Source: Caballeronia arvi (GTDB taxonomy: Bacteria; Pseudomonadota; Gammaproteobacteria; Burkholderiales; Burkholderiaceae). From it: 64,000 nt of DNA. The translations under genes were made by a program, and so were the position numbers. Shown one piece after another: positions 53,810 through 62,751 of the stretch. The stretch's first letter is position 1; the number at the start of each line of letters is the position of its first letter. The notes under the pieces were generated by a model. It was not told where the DNA came from and ran no database searches. It saw nothing but the letters and a program-made list of their open reading frames with translations. Location: positions 186,001 to 250,000 of the forward strand of contig NZ_FCOM02000003.1 of assembly GCF_001544695.2 (NCBI RefSeq). The letters run 5' to 3'.

Positions 53810-54128
53810 ATCACGTAGCGGTCGTACTTGTTATCCCAAGCCGCATACGCCGCACGAGTCGGGATTACAAAAGTTCCAGAAAGCATCGGCCAAAACTGCA
53901 AAACGGCCGGCTGATGCACGCATTGGCTTGTGTGTGCCACCCCACATAACTCACGACGCATCGCGCAACGATCAGGCAACACGAGTGCTCCCGCCGCACA
54001 ATCGTGACGGCGCAAACGTTCTCTTTCCCCCTCCATAGCCGTTTCTTATGCCGATGCGCCGGTCCGCGTCGCCTCTGGCACGAGATGTGCGACCGCTTGC
54101 ACGATCCACTGGGAGGGATGGTCAGAGC
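53810..54128. other. Intergenic region before the EAL gene
   Basis: 319 bases with no convincing gene. It contains a weak inverted repeat CGGCC...GGCCG near 53887-53911. A frame open from 54048 to the EAL start lacks protein-like character. Confidence 0.4.
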
Positions 54129-55013
54129 ATGAAAAGAACGACACACGGCTCGCACATCGCGAAGGCCGCGCCGAACTCGAATCATGCATTCAGGCATCGC
54201 GTGCTCGAAGGCCTCAAGGCCGGAGAATTCTGCATCGCCTATCAGGGAATCTACCGAGTCGGAAGCGGCGAGCTCGCGCAGATGGAAGCGCTCATTCGCT
54301 GGCGTCATCCGGAACATGGCGTCATGTTGCCGGGCGCGTTCAGCAATGCGTTCAAGGACGCCGAAATCATGCGCGAATTCACATGGTTCGTGCTGGACGC
54401 GGTCGCGTCGGAAATGGCGGCGTGGCGCGCGCGCGGCGGCGCGCATTATTCTGTTGCGGTGAACGTCCCGCCATCCGTGGCGGCGCTGCCAGGCTTCGCC
54501 GAGCGCATGGACGCGATCTGCCGCGCGCATGGCGTCACGCCGGAGTGCATCGAGCTCGAATTGCTGGAGAGCGAGGACCTGGCGCGCATGCCGTCCATGC
54601 CGAAGGTCGTGCGGCGCCTGAAGAGCAAAGGCGTGAGCGTCGCGATGGACGACTTCGGCACCGGCTACTCGTGTCTCGCCGCGCTCGGGCCGATCGACTT
54701 CGGCACTGTGAAGATCGCGAAGGAACTGCTTTCCGCCGCGCCGCGCTGCCCGACCGCGTGCCTGGTTTTCTCGTCGGTGCTCACGCTGCTGACGCGCCTG
54801 GAGGTGGCGATCGTCATCGAAGGCGTGGAGACGGCCGCGCAGGCGCGGTGGATCGCGCAATGGCCGCACGTGCTCGCCCAGGGCTTCTTTCTCGCGCGGC
54901 CTGCATTCGGCATCGACAACGTGCCCGGCGCGCATCTTGCATCGGCGATAGCGCAACGCAGACCAGCGCGCCGCGAAGGACCGCGCAGCATCCGGCTCGC
55001 CGATGCTGCATGA
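54129..55013 (+). CDS. EAL-domain protein (cyclic-di-GMP phosphodiesterase)
   Basis: A 294-residue protein that is almost only an EAL domain. The motifs are MEALIRWRHP, the asparagine of VAVNVPP, ELELLESED, MDDFGTGYSCLA, a lysine in TVKIAK, EGVET and AQGFFLARP, so most metal and catalytic residues are kept. In KIAK the usual KID aspartate is Ala, which may lower activity. It has no sensor or membrane segment. ATG 54129 is preferred over 54048. Confidence 0.85.
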   Translation: MKRTTHGSHIAKAAPNSNHAFRHRVLEGLKAGEFCIAYQGIYRVGSGELAQMEALIRWRHPEHGVMLPGAFSNAFKDAEIMREFTWFVLDAVASEMAAWRARGGAHYSVAVNVPPSVAALPGFAERMDAICRAHGVTPECIELELLESEDLARMPSMPKVVRRLKSKGVSVAMDDFGTGYSCLAALGPIDFGTVKIAKELLSAAPRCPTACLVFSSVLTLLTRLEVAIVIEGVETAAQARWIAQWPHVLAQGFFLARPAFGIDNVPGAHLASAIAQRRPARREGPRSIRLADAA

Positions 55014-55055
55014 AGGATCGATAGGATTCTGGCAGCCCTCGTAAGCCAGGATTTA

Positions 55056-55086
55056 GCCGGCGCCTGTTGTGCGCCGGCGTTTTTTT
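55056..55086 (+). terminator. Rho-independent terminator after the EAL gene
   Basis: A perfect 8-bp stem (GCCGGCGC at 55056-55063 and GCGCCGGC at 55071-55078) with a 7-nt loop is followed by a run of seven T. It ends 73 nt after the EAL stop and is the clearest intrinsic terminator in the window. Confidence 0.9.
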
Positions 55087-55136
55087 GGTCTGTGTGAACC
55101 AGCACCAACTTCCATCCATCGCCGCCGTCGCGCGCC

Positions 55137-57044
55137 TCAAATCCGCATCCGCGACAAATCCGTCGCCGGCGTCTTCAGCTTCAGCTCTGCGATCGCCGCG
55201 CGCGTCGCCGTATCGACCGGCAAGCCCCATCGCGAGAAGAATTCGGTGAGGTCGAGATTCGCGGCGATGCACGCGCGCAGCACGAAGATCTGCACCTCGT
55301 TCCGGTCGCCGTCCTCCGCCTGCGTCAGCGGATGCAGCCGATACGACTTGTGCAACCGTGCATAAAAGCCGTCGCCGAGCGCGCGGCGCAACTGCTCGTA
55401 CATCACGAGCCTGATCCAGAGCGCTTCAGACGGCACGGGAAACGACGCATCATCGAGAAAATTGCGTGACGGCTGCGCGAGATAGAGCGTCGCGAGGTCG
55501 AGGCGGTTCTTCCTGCCGCGCGTATCGGCAACCTGCAGCAGCGGCGAGACCATCGGCGTGCCGAGGCGTTGCAGCGCATGCAGCGAATAGATGTTGACCG
55601 TCGTCTCCGTCAGGCCCGGCCAGGTCCAGTCCCATTGCTGATACATGTGGCCGAGCTCGTGCCACACCCCCCATGCATCGGCCTTGGCGGGCTTGAGCAA
55701 AGTCTCGGCCGCGCTGTTCAACGGCAGGCCGATCATGTAGTAGGTCGCGTACAGATACGCGTCCTGCAAGTCCGCGTGCGTCGAAATGGCGTCCTGTACG
55801 AAGTGCACGCGCAACGGCGACGGCGTGTCGAGCGCGCTCGATCCGTCCAGCCCGGACACTTCGTCGTGATAGCCCATGATCCGCTGCACATACCCGAGCA
55901 GCGCGGCCGGGTCCGCGGCGCCCGACTTGTCGTACATCGTGCGCGCGACGGTGAACATCGTCCGTCTGCCGACCATCTCGATGAGCGGCGCATCGGCGTA
56001 ACGTTGCAGCATCGCGCGCCATTCGCCGGGCGTCGTCGTGCCTTCGATATAGAACGGCGCCGGCCGCCCGCCTTCGCGCACGGAAACATCGATCGACCTG
56101 CGCGGCCGCTCGTTGAATCCGCTATCGATATATTCGAAGTAGAGCAGGCCATCGCGCGACGCGACGAACTCGTTGCGCCCTTCCGTCGCGAGAATCATCT
56201 GCGGATCGCCCGCTGGCTGACGTTTGAAAAAGCCGTTCTTGTTGCCGACCATGATGATGAGACCATCCGGGCCGTCATCGGCGAGACCGCTTACGTCGAT
56301 CACCACGGACTCGCCCTTCGACACATAGAGCCCCGACGGATGATAGTCGGTCCAGCGAAAGCCGCGCAGCCGGTCGGCCTCGATCGCATCCGGTGCGAAC
56401 GCGCTCAGGTGATAGCGCCTGTTCATGTTGTCGTAGGTCGAGCGCGCGGCCGCATCGAGCGGGCGGTACGCGTGATCGGCGCTTGCATTCCGGACCTCGT
56501 ACAGACGCCACTGCCCTGCCTGCGCGTTCACTTCGACGAACGCGCCATCGCGCAATGCATGATGCTCGATCGCGAGACCCGTGTTCGTGCCGGTCGCCGC
56601 GATGGTCACCGCGTTCGCATCGGTTTCGATGCTCCAGTTCTGCCGTGCTTCGCCCGATTCCTCTTCGAGATCCACGCGCGTGCCGAGCGTCACGTATCGG
56701 CCATAGCGCTTCGAAAAAAGGCGAAAGCCGCTGCCCTCTTTGACCACGGTCCAGATCTGGCTCGAGGCGCGCTCGGGCGTCCATCCGGACTGCACGAGCG
56801 CGATCGTGCCGTCGCTTTGGACTTGCGCGGTCAGGGCCTTGAACGATGCATTCGAGACGATATAGAACTCGCCTTCCTCGACTTTCGCGCCGGCGCCGTA
56901 GGGAACCTGTATCGCGCCGGGCGTCGACGCGAAGCGCGAGATGCGCGCCGCATCGTGCGGATAGAACGACATGGGCGCGTAGTAATGAGGTGCGGCGTGC
57001 GCGCCGCACAACACGAACATCAACAGCCATGAAAGCCAGCGCAT
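55137..57044 (-). CDS. M60-family (enhancin-like) zinc metallopeptidase, exported
   Basis: A 635-residue secreted protein. The signal peptide (WLLMFVLCGAHAA) is followed by a beta-trefoil/ricin-like part (repeats with SSQIWTVV and ARQNWSIE, residues 50-190) and the M60 catalytic domain. The zinc motif HELGH lies near residue 462, with a downstream glutamate in LTETTVNIY. M60 enzymes cut mucin-type glycoproteins, and the lectin-like region fits glycan binding. ATG 57044 has GGAGGGCGGGC just ahead. It stands alone and is convergent with the EAL gene. Confidence 0.85.
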   Translation of the reverse strand: MRWLSWLLMFVLCGAHAAPHYYAPMSFYPHDAARISRFASTPGAIQVPYGAGAKVEEGEFYIVSNASFKALTAQVQSDGTIALVQSGWTPERASSQIWTVVKEGSGFRLFSKRYGRYVTLGTRVDLEEESGEARQNWSIETDANAVTIAATGTNTGLAIEHHALRDGAFVEVNAQAGQWRLYEVRNASADHAYRPLDAAARSTYDNMNRRYHLSAFAPDAIEADRLRGFRWTDYHPSGLYVSKGESVVIDVSGLADDGPDGLIIMVGNKNGFFKRQPAGDPQMILATEGRNEFVASRDGLLYFEYIDSGFNERPRRSIDVSVREGGRPAPFYIEGTTTPGEWRAMLQRYADAPLIEMVGRRTMFTVARTMYDKSGAADPAALLGYVQRIMGYHDEVSGLDGSSALDTPSPLRVHFVQDAISTHADLQDAYLYATYYMIGLPLNSAAETLLKPAKADAWGVWHELGHMYQQWDWTWPGLTETTVNIYSLHALQRLGTPMVSPLLQVADTRGRKNRLDLATLYLAQPSRNFLDDASFPVPSEALWIRLVMYEQLRRALGDGFYARLHKSYRLHPLTQAEDGDRNEVQIFVLRACIAANLDLTEFFSRWGLPVDTATRAAIAELKLKTPATDLSRMRI

Positions 57045-57298
57045 GCCCGCCCTCCCGTTGCTCTTGTCGTCGCCAGCGGTTCGGGTCGAGCGCCGCGGCC
57101 TTTATGACGACAGTACGGCAACTCGCGCGGCGCGTCGAGTCTTGGGCTGGGTGGGGAGGGCTTTGGTGCCGGAAGCACCACCGGCATCGGTCTCCCGTGG
57201 GCGATGCGGTCAGGGACACGCCGCGCGGTCCGCAAAACGACGCGACGTCGTCATATCAACTAGATCGAGGCGCGCGGACACCGCGTCCGCGCCGCACG

Positions 57299-57604
57299 TC
57301 AGGGCGCCGACGCGGGTGCCGGCTTCCCTGCCTTTTGCGCATTGATCTTCGACTGCGCGTTCTGCAGATTCTGAGGATAGTTGGTCTGATCGCCGGCCGG
57401 GTTGTAGCCGTTCTTTTCCAGTTCCTTCAGCTCGGCGTTCTTCTTCGCGCGCGCCGCCTTGCGCTCGGCTTTCTTGACCTGCTTCGGCGTGGAGGCGGCT
57501 GCGGCGGCCGGAGCGGCCGTGTCCTGCGCCTGCGCGACGGGCACGCCGACGAGCGCGGCGACTGACATGGCGATGATGGCCAACGGTGCGGTGCGTTTGT
57601 TCAT
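57299..57604 (-). CDS. DUF4148-like small exported protein
   Basis: A 101-residue protein with a signal peptide cut after VAQAQ, an Ala- and Lys-rich helix, and ELKELEKNGYNPAGDQTNYP. The GYNP...YP pattern is that of DUF4148 proteins, which are abundant in Burkholderiaceae and of unknown function. ATG 57604 has GGAG 10 nt ahead; the frame open to 57697 adds an Arg-rich leader and is rejected. Confidence 0.8.
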   Translation of the reverse strand: MNKRTAPLAIIAMSVAALVGVPVAQAQDTAAPAAAAASTPKQVKKAERKAARAKKNAELKELEKNGYNPAGDQTNYPQNLQNAQSKINAQKAGKPAPASAP

Positions 57605-57735
57605 GATCGATCTTCTCCGGATGGATGGCGACGGTTGACAACGACGCTTGCGCGAATCGCGTGAGCAATCTGCGATCCACGCGCGGCACGTTAGCACGGC
57701 CCGCGCGATCCGTCAGCGAACGATTTCCGCCCGCT

Positions 57736-58179
57736 TCAGCGATCGACGATGCGGCTCAGATTGCCGCGCACGCGTTGCAGCAGCGCGATCAACTGTTCGC
57801 TTTCCTGGCGGCTGAAACCGGCGAGCGCCTCCGACGTGATCTCGTCGCCAACGCGCCGCGCGCGATCCAGCGCCTTTTCCGCCTTCGCGGTCATGCGGAC
57901 TTGTCGCTCGCGGCGGTCGTCGGGATTGAGGCGCCGCTCGATCCAGCCGCCCTCTTCCATGCGGTCGAGCAGCCGTCCGGCGGAGATCGGCGCGACTTCG
58001 AGCAGACCCGCGAGCCGCGCCTGATTGACCTCGCCATAGTGCGAGAGATACGCGAGCACGCGGCACTGCGCGCGCGTGAGATTGAGCGACGACTTCGCCA
58101 AGACGTCGAAACGATTGCCGCACAGGCGGTCCACGTCCGCGACCAGAAAGCCGAAGCGTTTGTCGAGTTGGGTTTCCAT
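57736..58179 (-). CDS. MarR-family regulator of the adjacent efflux pump
   Basis: A 147-residue winged-helix protein: LTRAQCRVLAYLSHYGEVNQ leads into helix-turn-helix LAGLLEVAPISAGRLLDRME, and the wing is NPDDRRERQVRMT. ATG 58179 begins directly with the domain. It is divergent from the EmrB-type gene, and a palindrome over the TATAAT box lies between them, the common scheme for a MarR repressor of a drug pump. Confidence 0.92.
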   Translation of the reverse strand: METQLDKRFGFLVADVDRLCGNRFDVLAKSSLNLTRAQCRVLAYLSHYGEVNQARLAGLLEVAPISAGRLLDRMEEGGWIERRLNPDDRRERQVRMTAKAEKALDRARRVGDEITSEALAGFSRQESEQLIALLQRVRGNLSRIVDR

Positions 58180-58263
58180 CGCGCGATTATAGGTAAGAGC
58201 TTTCGATGCGTGCACCCGCGCGGACCCCGTAGTTGACCGCATTGCGCCGCTCCGTGCATGGCC

Positions 58264-58281
58264 TATAATAAGCGTGCTTAT
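58264..58281 (+). promoter_or_regulatory. Efflux promoter -10 box with overlapping operator
   Basis: A consensus TATAAT at 58264-58269 overlaps the inverted repeat ATAAGC-GT-GCTTAT (58268-58281). A weak -35 (TTGCGC, 58242-58247) is spaced 16 bases. Binding of the MarR protein here would block the pump promoter; the start codon is 43 nt downstream. Confidence 0.75.
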
Positions 58282-58323
58282 CATCACCCTACTTACAAAA
58301 GCCGCTAGCGGGCGGCTGCATCC

Positions 58324-59862
58324 ATGTCCTCCGAAGTTTCCACGGAACGCGCCGCGGCGCCTCTGAACCGCGGCATGCTGACCGTTTCGATCATGCTCGC
58401 GACGCTGATCCAGACGCTCGACAGCACCATCGCGAACGTGGCGCTGCCGCATATGCAGGGCAGCCTGTCGGCGTCGCAGGACGAAATCACGTGGGTGCTC
58501 ACGTCGTATATCGTCGCGGCGGCAATCGCGACGCCGCTTACCGGCTGGCTGTCGGACCGGCTGAGCGTGAAGAAGCTGCTGTGCCTGTCGATTGCGGGTT
58601 TCACGGTGGCATCGGCGTTTTGCGGCTTGTCGGAGACGCTTGCGCAGATCGTCGGCTCGCGGCTTCTGCAGGGCATATTCGGGGCGTCGCTCGTGCCGCT
58701 GTCGCAGTCGATCCTGCTCGACATCAATCCGCGCGAGAAACAGGGTCAGGCGATGGCCGTGTGGGGCATGGGCGTGATGGTCGGGCCGATTCTCGGTCCG
58801 ACGCTCGGCGGCTGGCTCACCGACAGTTACAACTGGCGCTGGGTGTTTTTCATCAACGTGCCGATCGGGGCGTTCGCGCTCTTCGGCGTGTGGACCTTTT
58901 TGCCGACGCAGGCCGCGCGGCGCGCGGTGAAGTTCGACGCGTTCGGCTTCGCGACGCTCGGCCTTGCGATCGGCGCGTTTCAGGCGATGCTCGATCGCGG
59001 GGAGCAACTCGACTGGTTCGGTTCGATGGAAATCCGCATCGAGGCGCTGCTCGCGGCGGCGAGCTTTGTCTTCTTCATCGCGCATACGGCGACGGCCGGC
59101 GCGCGCTCGTTCTTCAAATATCAGTTGCTGAAGGACCGCAACTTCGCGACCGGCACGTGCTTCATCTTCGTGATCGGCGCGGTGATGTATGCGACGCGCG
59201 CGCTTCTGCCGCCGATGCTGCAAAACCTGATGAACTATCCCGTCGCGACGACGGGCCTCGTCACGGCGCCGAGCGGCGCGGGCACGATGGTCGCGATGCT
59301 CGTCGCGGGGCGGTTGCTGAAGCACATCGACGCGCGGTTGTTACTGCTGTCGGGGTTTCTGATATCGGCGTTGGCGCTCTGGCAGATGATGCATTACACG
59401 ATTGTGCTGTCGGAGTCGGACATCGTGTGGCCGGGTGTGATTCAAGGCTTCGGGCTCGGGCTCGTGTTCGTGCCTTTGTCGGCGCTGACGTTTTCGACGC
59501 TCACGCCCGAACTGCGCGCCGACGGCACCGCCACGTATAGCCTGATGCGTAATATCGGCAGCAGCATCGGCATTTCGATCGTGCAGACGTTGATGACGCG
59601 CAACACGCAGGTCGCGCACGCGGACCTCGCCGCGCAGGTGACGCCGTTCAATCCGGCGATGCAGTCGATGCTGGCGGGCGGCTCGATGCAGGACATCGCG
59701 ATGCTGAATCAGACCATCACGCAGCAGGCATCGATGATCGCGTATCTCAACGACTTCAAGCTGATGTTCGTCGCGACGTTGCTGGTGGTGCCGTTGTTGT
59801 TGCTGATTCGGCCGGCGAAGGCGGGTGCCGAGGAGTCGGTGGCGCATGCGGCGATGGATTGA
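58324..59862 (+). CDS. DHA2-family multidrug efflux MFS transporter (EmrB/QacA type)
   Basis: A 512-residue, 14-helix drug/proton antiporter with LDSTIANVALPHMQ in helix 1, GWLSDRLSVKK and the helix 5 motif GPILGPTLGGWL. EmrB pumps usually work with an EmrA (HlyD) adaptor, but none is encoded here. Regulation is probably by the divergent MarR gene. The last part (from about 59750) uses mostly G- and T-ending codons. Confidence 0.9.
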   Translation: MSSEVSTERAAAPLNRGMLTVSIMLATLIQTLDSTIANVALPHMQGSLSASQDEITWVLTSYIVAAAIATPLTGWLSDRLSVKKLLCLSIAGFTVASAFCGLSETLAQIVGSRLLQGIFGASLVPLSQSILLDINPREKQGQAMAVWGMGVMVGPILGPTLGGWLTDSYNWRWVFFINVPIGAFALFGVWTFLPTQAARRAVKFDAFGFATLGLAIGAFQAMLDRGEQLDWFGSMEIRIEALLAAASFVFFIAHTATAGARSFFKYQLLKDRNFATGTCFIFVIGAVMYATRALLPPMLQNLMNYPVATTGLVTAPSGAGTMVAMLVAGRLLKHIDARLLLLSGFLISALALWQMMHYTIVLSESDIVWPGVIQGFGLGLVFVPLSALTFSTLTPELRADGTATYSLMRNIGSSIGISIVQTLMTRNTQVAHADLAAQVTPFNPAMQSMLAGGSMQDIAMLNQTITQQASMIAYLNDFKLMFVATLLVVPLLLLIRPAKAGAEESVAHAAMD

Positions 59863-59908
59863 CATCGGGATTGGGCTTGCGCCTCTCTGCGGGCGCCTCT
59901 ATGCGGGA

Positions 59909-60540
59909 AATCCTGATTTCGCGTTGGTTTATTAGCACTGCCCCTCCCCGGGGCGGGGGTAACTTTCTTTGCTGCTGCAAAGAAAGTCACCAAAGAAAGC
60001 AGCTTTTCGATCCAAAGTGCTTCACACCGGCCCCGGCACAGGCAATTGGCTGAATGGAACCCGGAGTAGCGAGTGCCCCCACAAAACTCGGGCAACGTGG
60101 ACCGCGCACGGTCTGACAAGCTATAACTTTTAGCGCGCTGGTTCAGCACAAAATAGCGCCGGCACAGCGCTACGCGCTGCCGAAAGGTATGCGAGGGAAA
60201 CCAGCTTAGCGCGACTGCATTGAGATAGAGAGATCAGCAAGGAAGCACGGGCAGACCCGCTTGACCCGTCGGCCGCGAAGCGGGCCGGAGCTTGCAAGGG
60301 CTGCGCCAATTCGTTAAGCGGCGCGATGTATCAGACCGTGCGCGATCCACGTCCGACTGGACCTACGAGAACACTCGCTACTCTGGGTTCCATTCAGCCA
60401 ATCGCCTGTGCCGCGGCCGGCGTGAAGTGCTCAGGCTGGGAGAAGCTGCTTTCTTTGGTGACTTTCTTTGCAGCAGCAAAGAAAGTTACCCCCGCCCCGG
60501 GGAGGGGCAACGCTAATAAGCCACCACGAATACGGGATCC
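59909..60540. repeat. Long inverted-repeat element, copy B
   Basis: Arms 59909-60116 and 60331-60540 are inverted copies of each other and of the arms of copy A, with the CTTTCTTTGC-TGCT-GCAAAGAAAG stem-loop intact in both (59963-59986 and 60462-60485). The 214-bp centre matches the centre of copy A in reverse orientation (for example the CGGCCCGCTTCGCGGCCG segment and the CAGCGC...GCGCTG hairpin). It lies between the convergent stops of the efflux and GGDEF/EAL genes. Short reading frames inside it are treated as spurious. Confidence 0.9.
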
Positions 60541-60575
60541 GGCGAAAACCCAAAAAACCAAACCCAAACCGCCCC

Positions 60576-62654
60576 CTATACACTCACCTCCCCCCGCTCC
60601 AGCATCACCCCAAACGCATCCGCCGACAAAGGCATCGCCAGCAAGAACCCCTGCATCTCATCACACATCATGTCCTGCAGCCTGTCGAGCTGCGACCCCG
60701 TCTCCACGCCTTCCGCAACGACATCCATATCGAGCGAATGCGCAAGCGCGATGATCGCCGACACGATCGCACGCCCTTCCTGCCCGTTCTCATCGAGACC
60801 ATTGGTGAAGAACCGATCGATCTTCAGCTGCTTCGCGCGAAAGCGCTGCAAATACGCGAGACTCGAATACCCCGTGCCGAAATCGTCGATCGCGATCTCG
60901 AAGCCATTCTCCTGAAACGCGTGAATCATCTCGATGGTGCGCGGCGCATCCTGCATCGCCACCGTCTCGGTGATCTCGAACATGATCTGCTCGCTCTCCA
61001 CGCCCTCCTCGCGTACGATCCGTAGCATGTTCGCAACGAGATCCGCCTCGCACATCTGCCGCGGCGACAGGTTGATCGCCACCTTCACCGGCGGACTTCC
61101 CTCGCGGCGCCATCCGACGAGATGCCGGCACGTCTCGCGCACGACCCAGTAGCCGATCTCCACGATCTGCCCGGACCGCTCCGCGATCGGAATGAATTCG
61201 AGCGGCGTCAGCGTGCCGATCTCCGGATGGTCCAGCCGGATCAACGCCTCCGCGCCCGCCAGTTCGCCACTCTTGCCGCGAAACTTCGGCTGGAATAGCA
61301 GATAGAAATGCCCGGCGCTCAACGCCTCGTGCAGCGCCTGCTGGATCTGCAAGGTCCGCACGGCCGCTTCGTTCATGCTCGCCTCGAAGAAGCGATACGT
61401 GCTGCGCCCGCCGCGCTTCGCCTCGTACATCGCGACATCGGCGTGCTTGAGCATCGCCTCGACGGTCTCGCCGTCTTGCGGATACAGCGCAATGCCGATG
61501 CTCGGCATCACCTGCAACGGATGGTTCGCCGCGAGCAGGCCCTTTTTCATCGTGTCGAGAATGCGCTCGGCCATTTTCTCGGCGTCGGCCGGTGCGTGCA
61601 GGTTTTCCAGCATCACGACGAACTCGTCGCCGCCCAGACGCGCGACGGTGTCGCCGCCGCGCACACACTCCTGCAGGCGTCGCGCGAACGCCTTCAGCAC
61701 TTCATCGCCGACCGTATGGCCGAGCGAATCGTTGATGGTCTTGAAGCCGTCGAGATCCATGAAGAGAATCGCGAAGCGGCTGCGGTTATGCCGCGCATTC
61801 CTGATCGCGCGATCGATGCACTCGTTCAGCGTGCGACGGTTCGGCAAATCGGTCAGCGTGTCGAAGGTCGCCATGCGCACGATCTGCCCGTTCAGGCGCG
61901 ACACGGACCCGGCGAGCAGCGCCGTGCGCGCGTCGAAGCGCGACAGGACGAGCGTGATGATCAGAATGGCAAGCGTGAACATCGCGATCGTCGTCGCGAG
62001 CCAGCGCGCGTCGACGTCGTTGGCCGCGCCGCAAATCGAGCCCGGCAGGAACTCCGCCGCCGCGTTGCCCGTGTAGTGCATGCCGGTGATCGCTATGCCC
62101 ATCACGAAAGCCGACGCGATGCGCTTCGCCAGCACGTTCTTCTGGCTCGCGTCGGACAGCGTGTGGGCGATCCACAGCGCCGCGCCCGACGCCACCACCG
62201 CAATCACGATCGACGCCGCGAAAAGCCACGGATCGTATTCGATCGCCGGCTGCATGCGCATCGCGGCATCGCCCGTGTAGTGCATCGTCGCGATGCCCGC
62301 GCCCATCAGCACGCTGCTCGCGACGAGGCGTCTCGCCGTCAGCCGCCTGCTCGTGATGACGTGGAGCGCGAAAAACGACACGAGCACCGCGATGCCGAGC
62401 GACGCAGCGGTGATCTTCAGATCGTAGCCGAGCGGAATCGGCAGCTCGAACGCGAGCACGCCGATGAAATGCATCGACCAGATGCCGATGCCCATCGACG
62501 CCGCCCCGCCCGCGAGCCAGACATGTCGCATGCGCGACTGCGATAGCATCGCGATGCGGCCCGATATATCGAGCGCGGTGAAGGAAGCGAGCGTCGCCAC
62601 GACCAGCGATGCCGCAACCAGCCAGAAGTTGTAGGTGCCGTGCATAGCTGCCAT
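60576..62654 (-). CDS. MHYT-GGDEF-EAL membrane cyclic-di-GMP enzyme
   Basis: A 692-residue protein. Residues 1-250 form a seven-helix MHYT sensor with the repeated motifs SMHFIG, TMHYTG and GMHYTG, thought to bind copper and sense O2, CO or NO. A GGDEF domain with intact RLGGDEF (about residue 345) is followed by an EAL domain (AEALIRLDHP, EITETV, DDFGTGYSSL, KIDRFF, EGVET, MQGF). Both catalytic domains look active. ATG 62654 and ATG 62645 are both possible starts. The last 100 bases are poor in C-ending codons. Confidence 0.9.
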   Translation of the reverse strand: MAAMHGTYNFWLVAASLVVATLASFTALDISGRIAMLSQSRMRHVWLAGGAASMGIGIWSMHFIGVLAFELPIPLGYDLKITAASLGIAVLVSFFALHVITSRRLTARRLVASSVLMGAGIATMHYTGDAAMRMQPAIEYDPWLFAASIVIAVVASGAALWIAHTLSDASQKNVLAKRIASAFVMGIAITGMHYTGNAAAEFLPGSICGAANDVDARWLATTIAMFTLAILIITLVLSRFDARTALLAGSVSRLNGQIVRMATFDTLTDLPNRRTLNECIDRAIRNARHNRSRFAILFMDLDGFKTINDSLGHTVGDEVLKAFARRLQECVRGGDTVARLGGDEFVVMLENLHAPADAEKMAERILDTMKKGLLAANHPLQVMPSIGIALYPQDGETVEAMLKHADVAMYEAKRGGRSTYRFFEASMNEAAVRTLQIQQALHEALSAGHFYLLFQPKFRGKSGELAGAEALIRLDHPEIGTLTPLEFIPIAERSGQIVEIGYWVVRETCRHLVGWRREGSPPVKVAINLSPRQMCEADLVANMLRIVREEGVESEQIMFEITETVAMQDAPRTIEMIHAFQENGFEIAIDDFGTGYSSLAYLQRFRAKQLKIDRFFTNGLDENGQEGRAIVSAIIALAHSLDMDVVAEGVETGSQLDRLQDMMCDEMQGFLLAMPLSADAFGVMLERGEVSV

Positions 62655-62751
62655 TAGCCAGGGACTTGTTTGCGTGAGCGTCTTATCGGCTTCCGTGCGC
62701 GGTTCCTTAGTCTCCAGACGAGAAATATTCGCGATACGTTGCGCGCAAACG

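Noticed and set aside
39251-60540. Composite transposon bounded by the two repeats
   Set aside because: No transposase, no target duplication seen, and the copies lie between ordinary convergent genes; an inversion substrate is more plausible.
60292-60754. Short frames in and beside repeat copy B
   Set aside because: Same repeat-derived peptides (FFAAAKKVTPAPGRG type) as in copy A, partly overlapping the end of the GGDEF/EAL gene.
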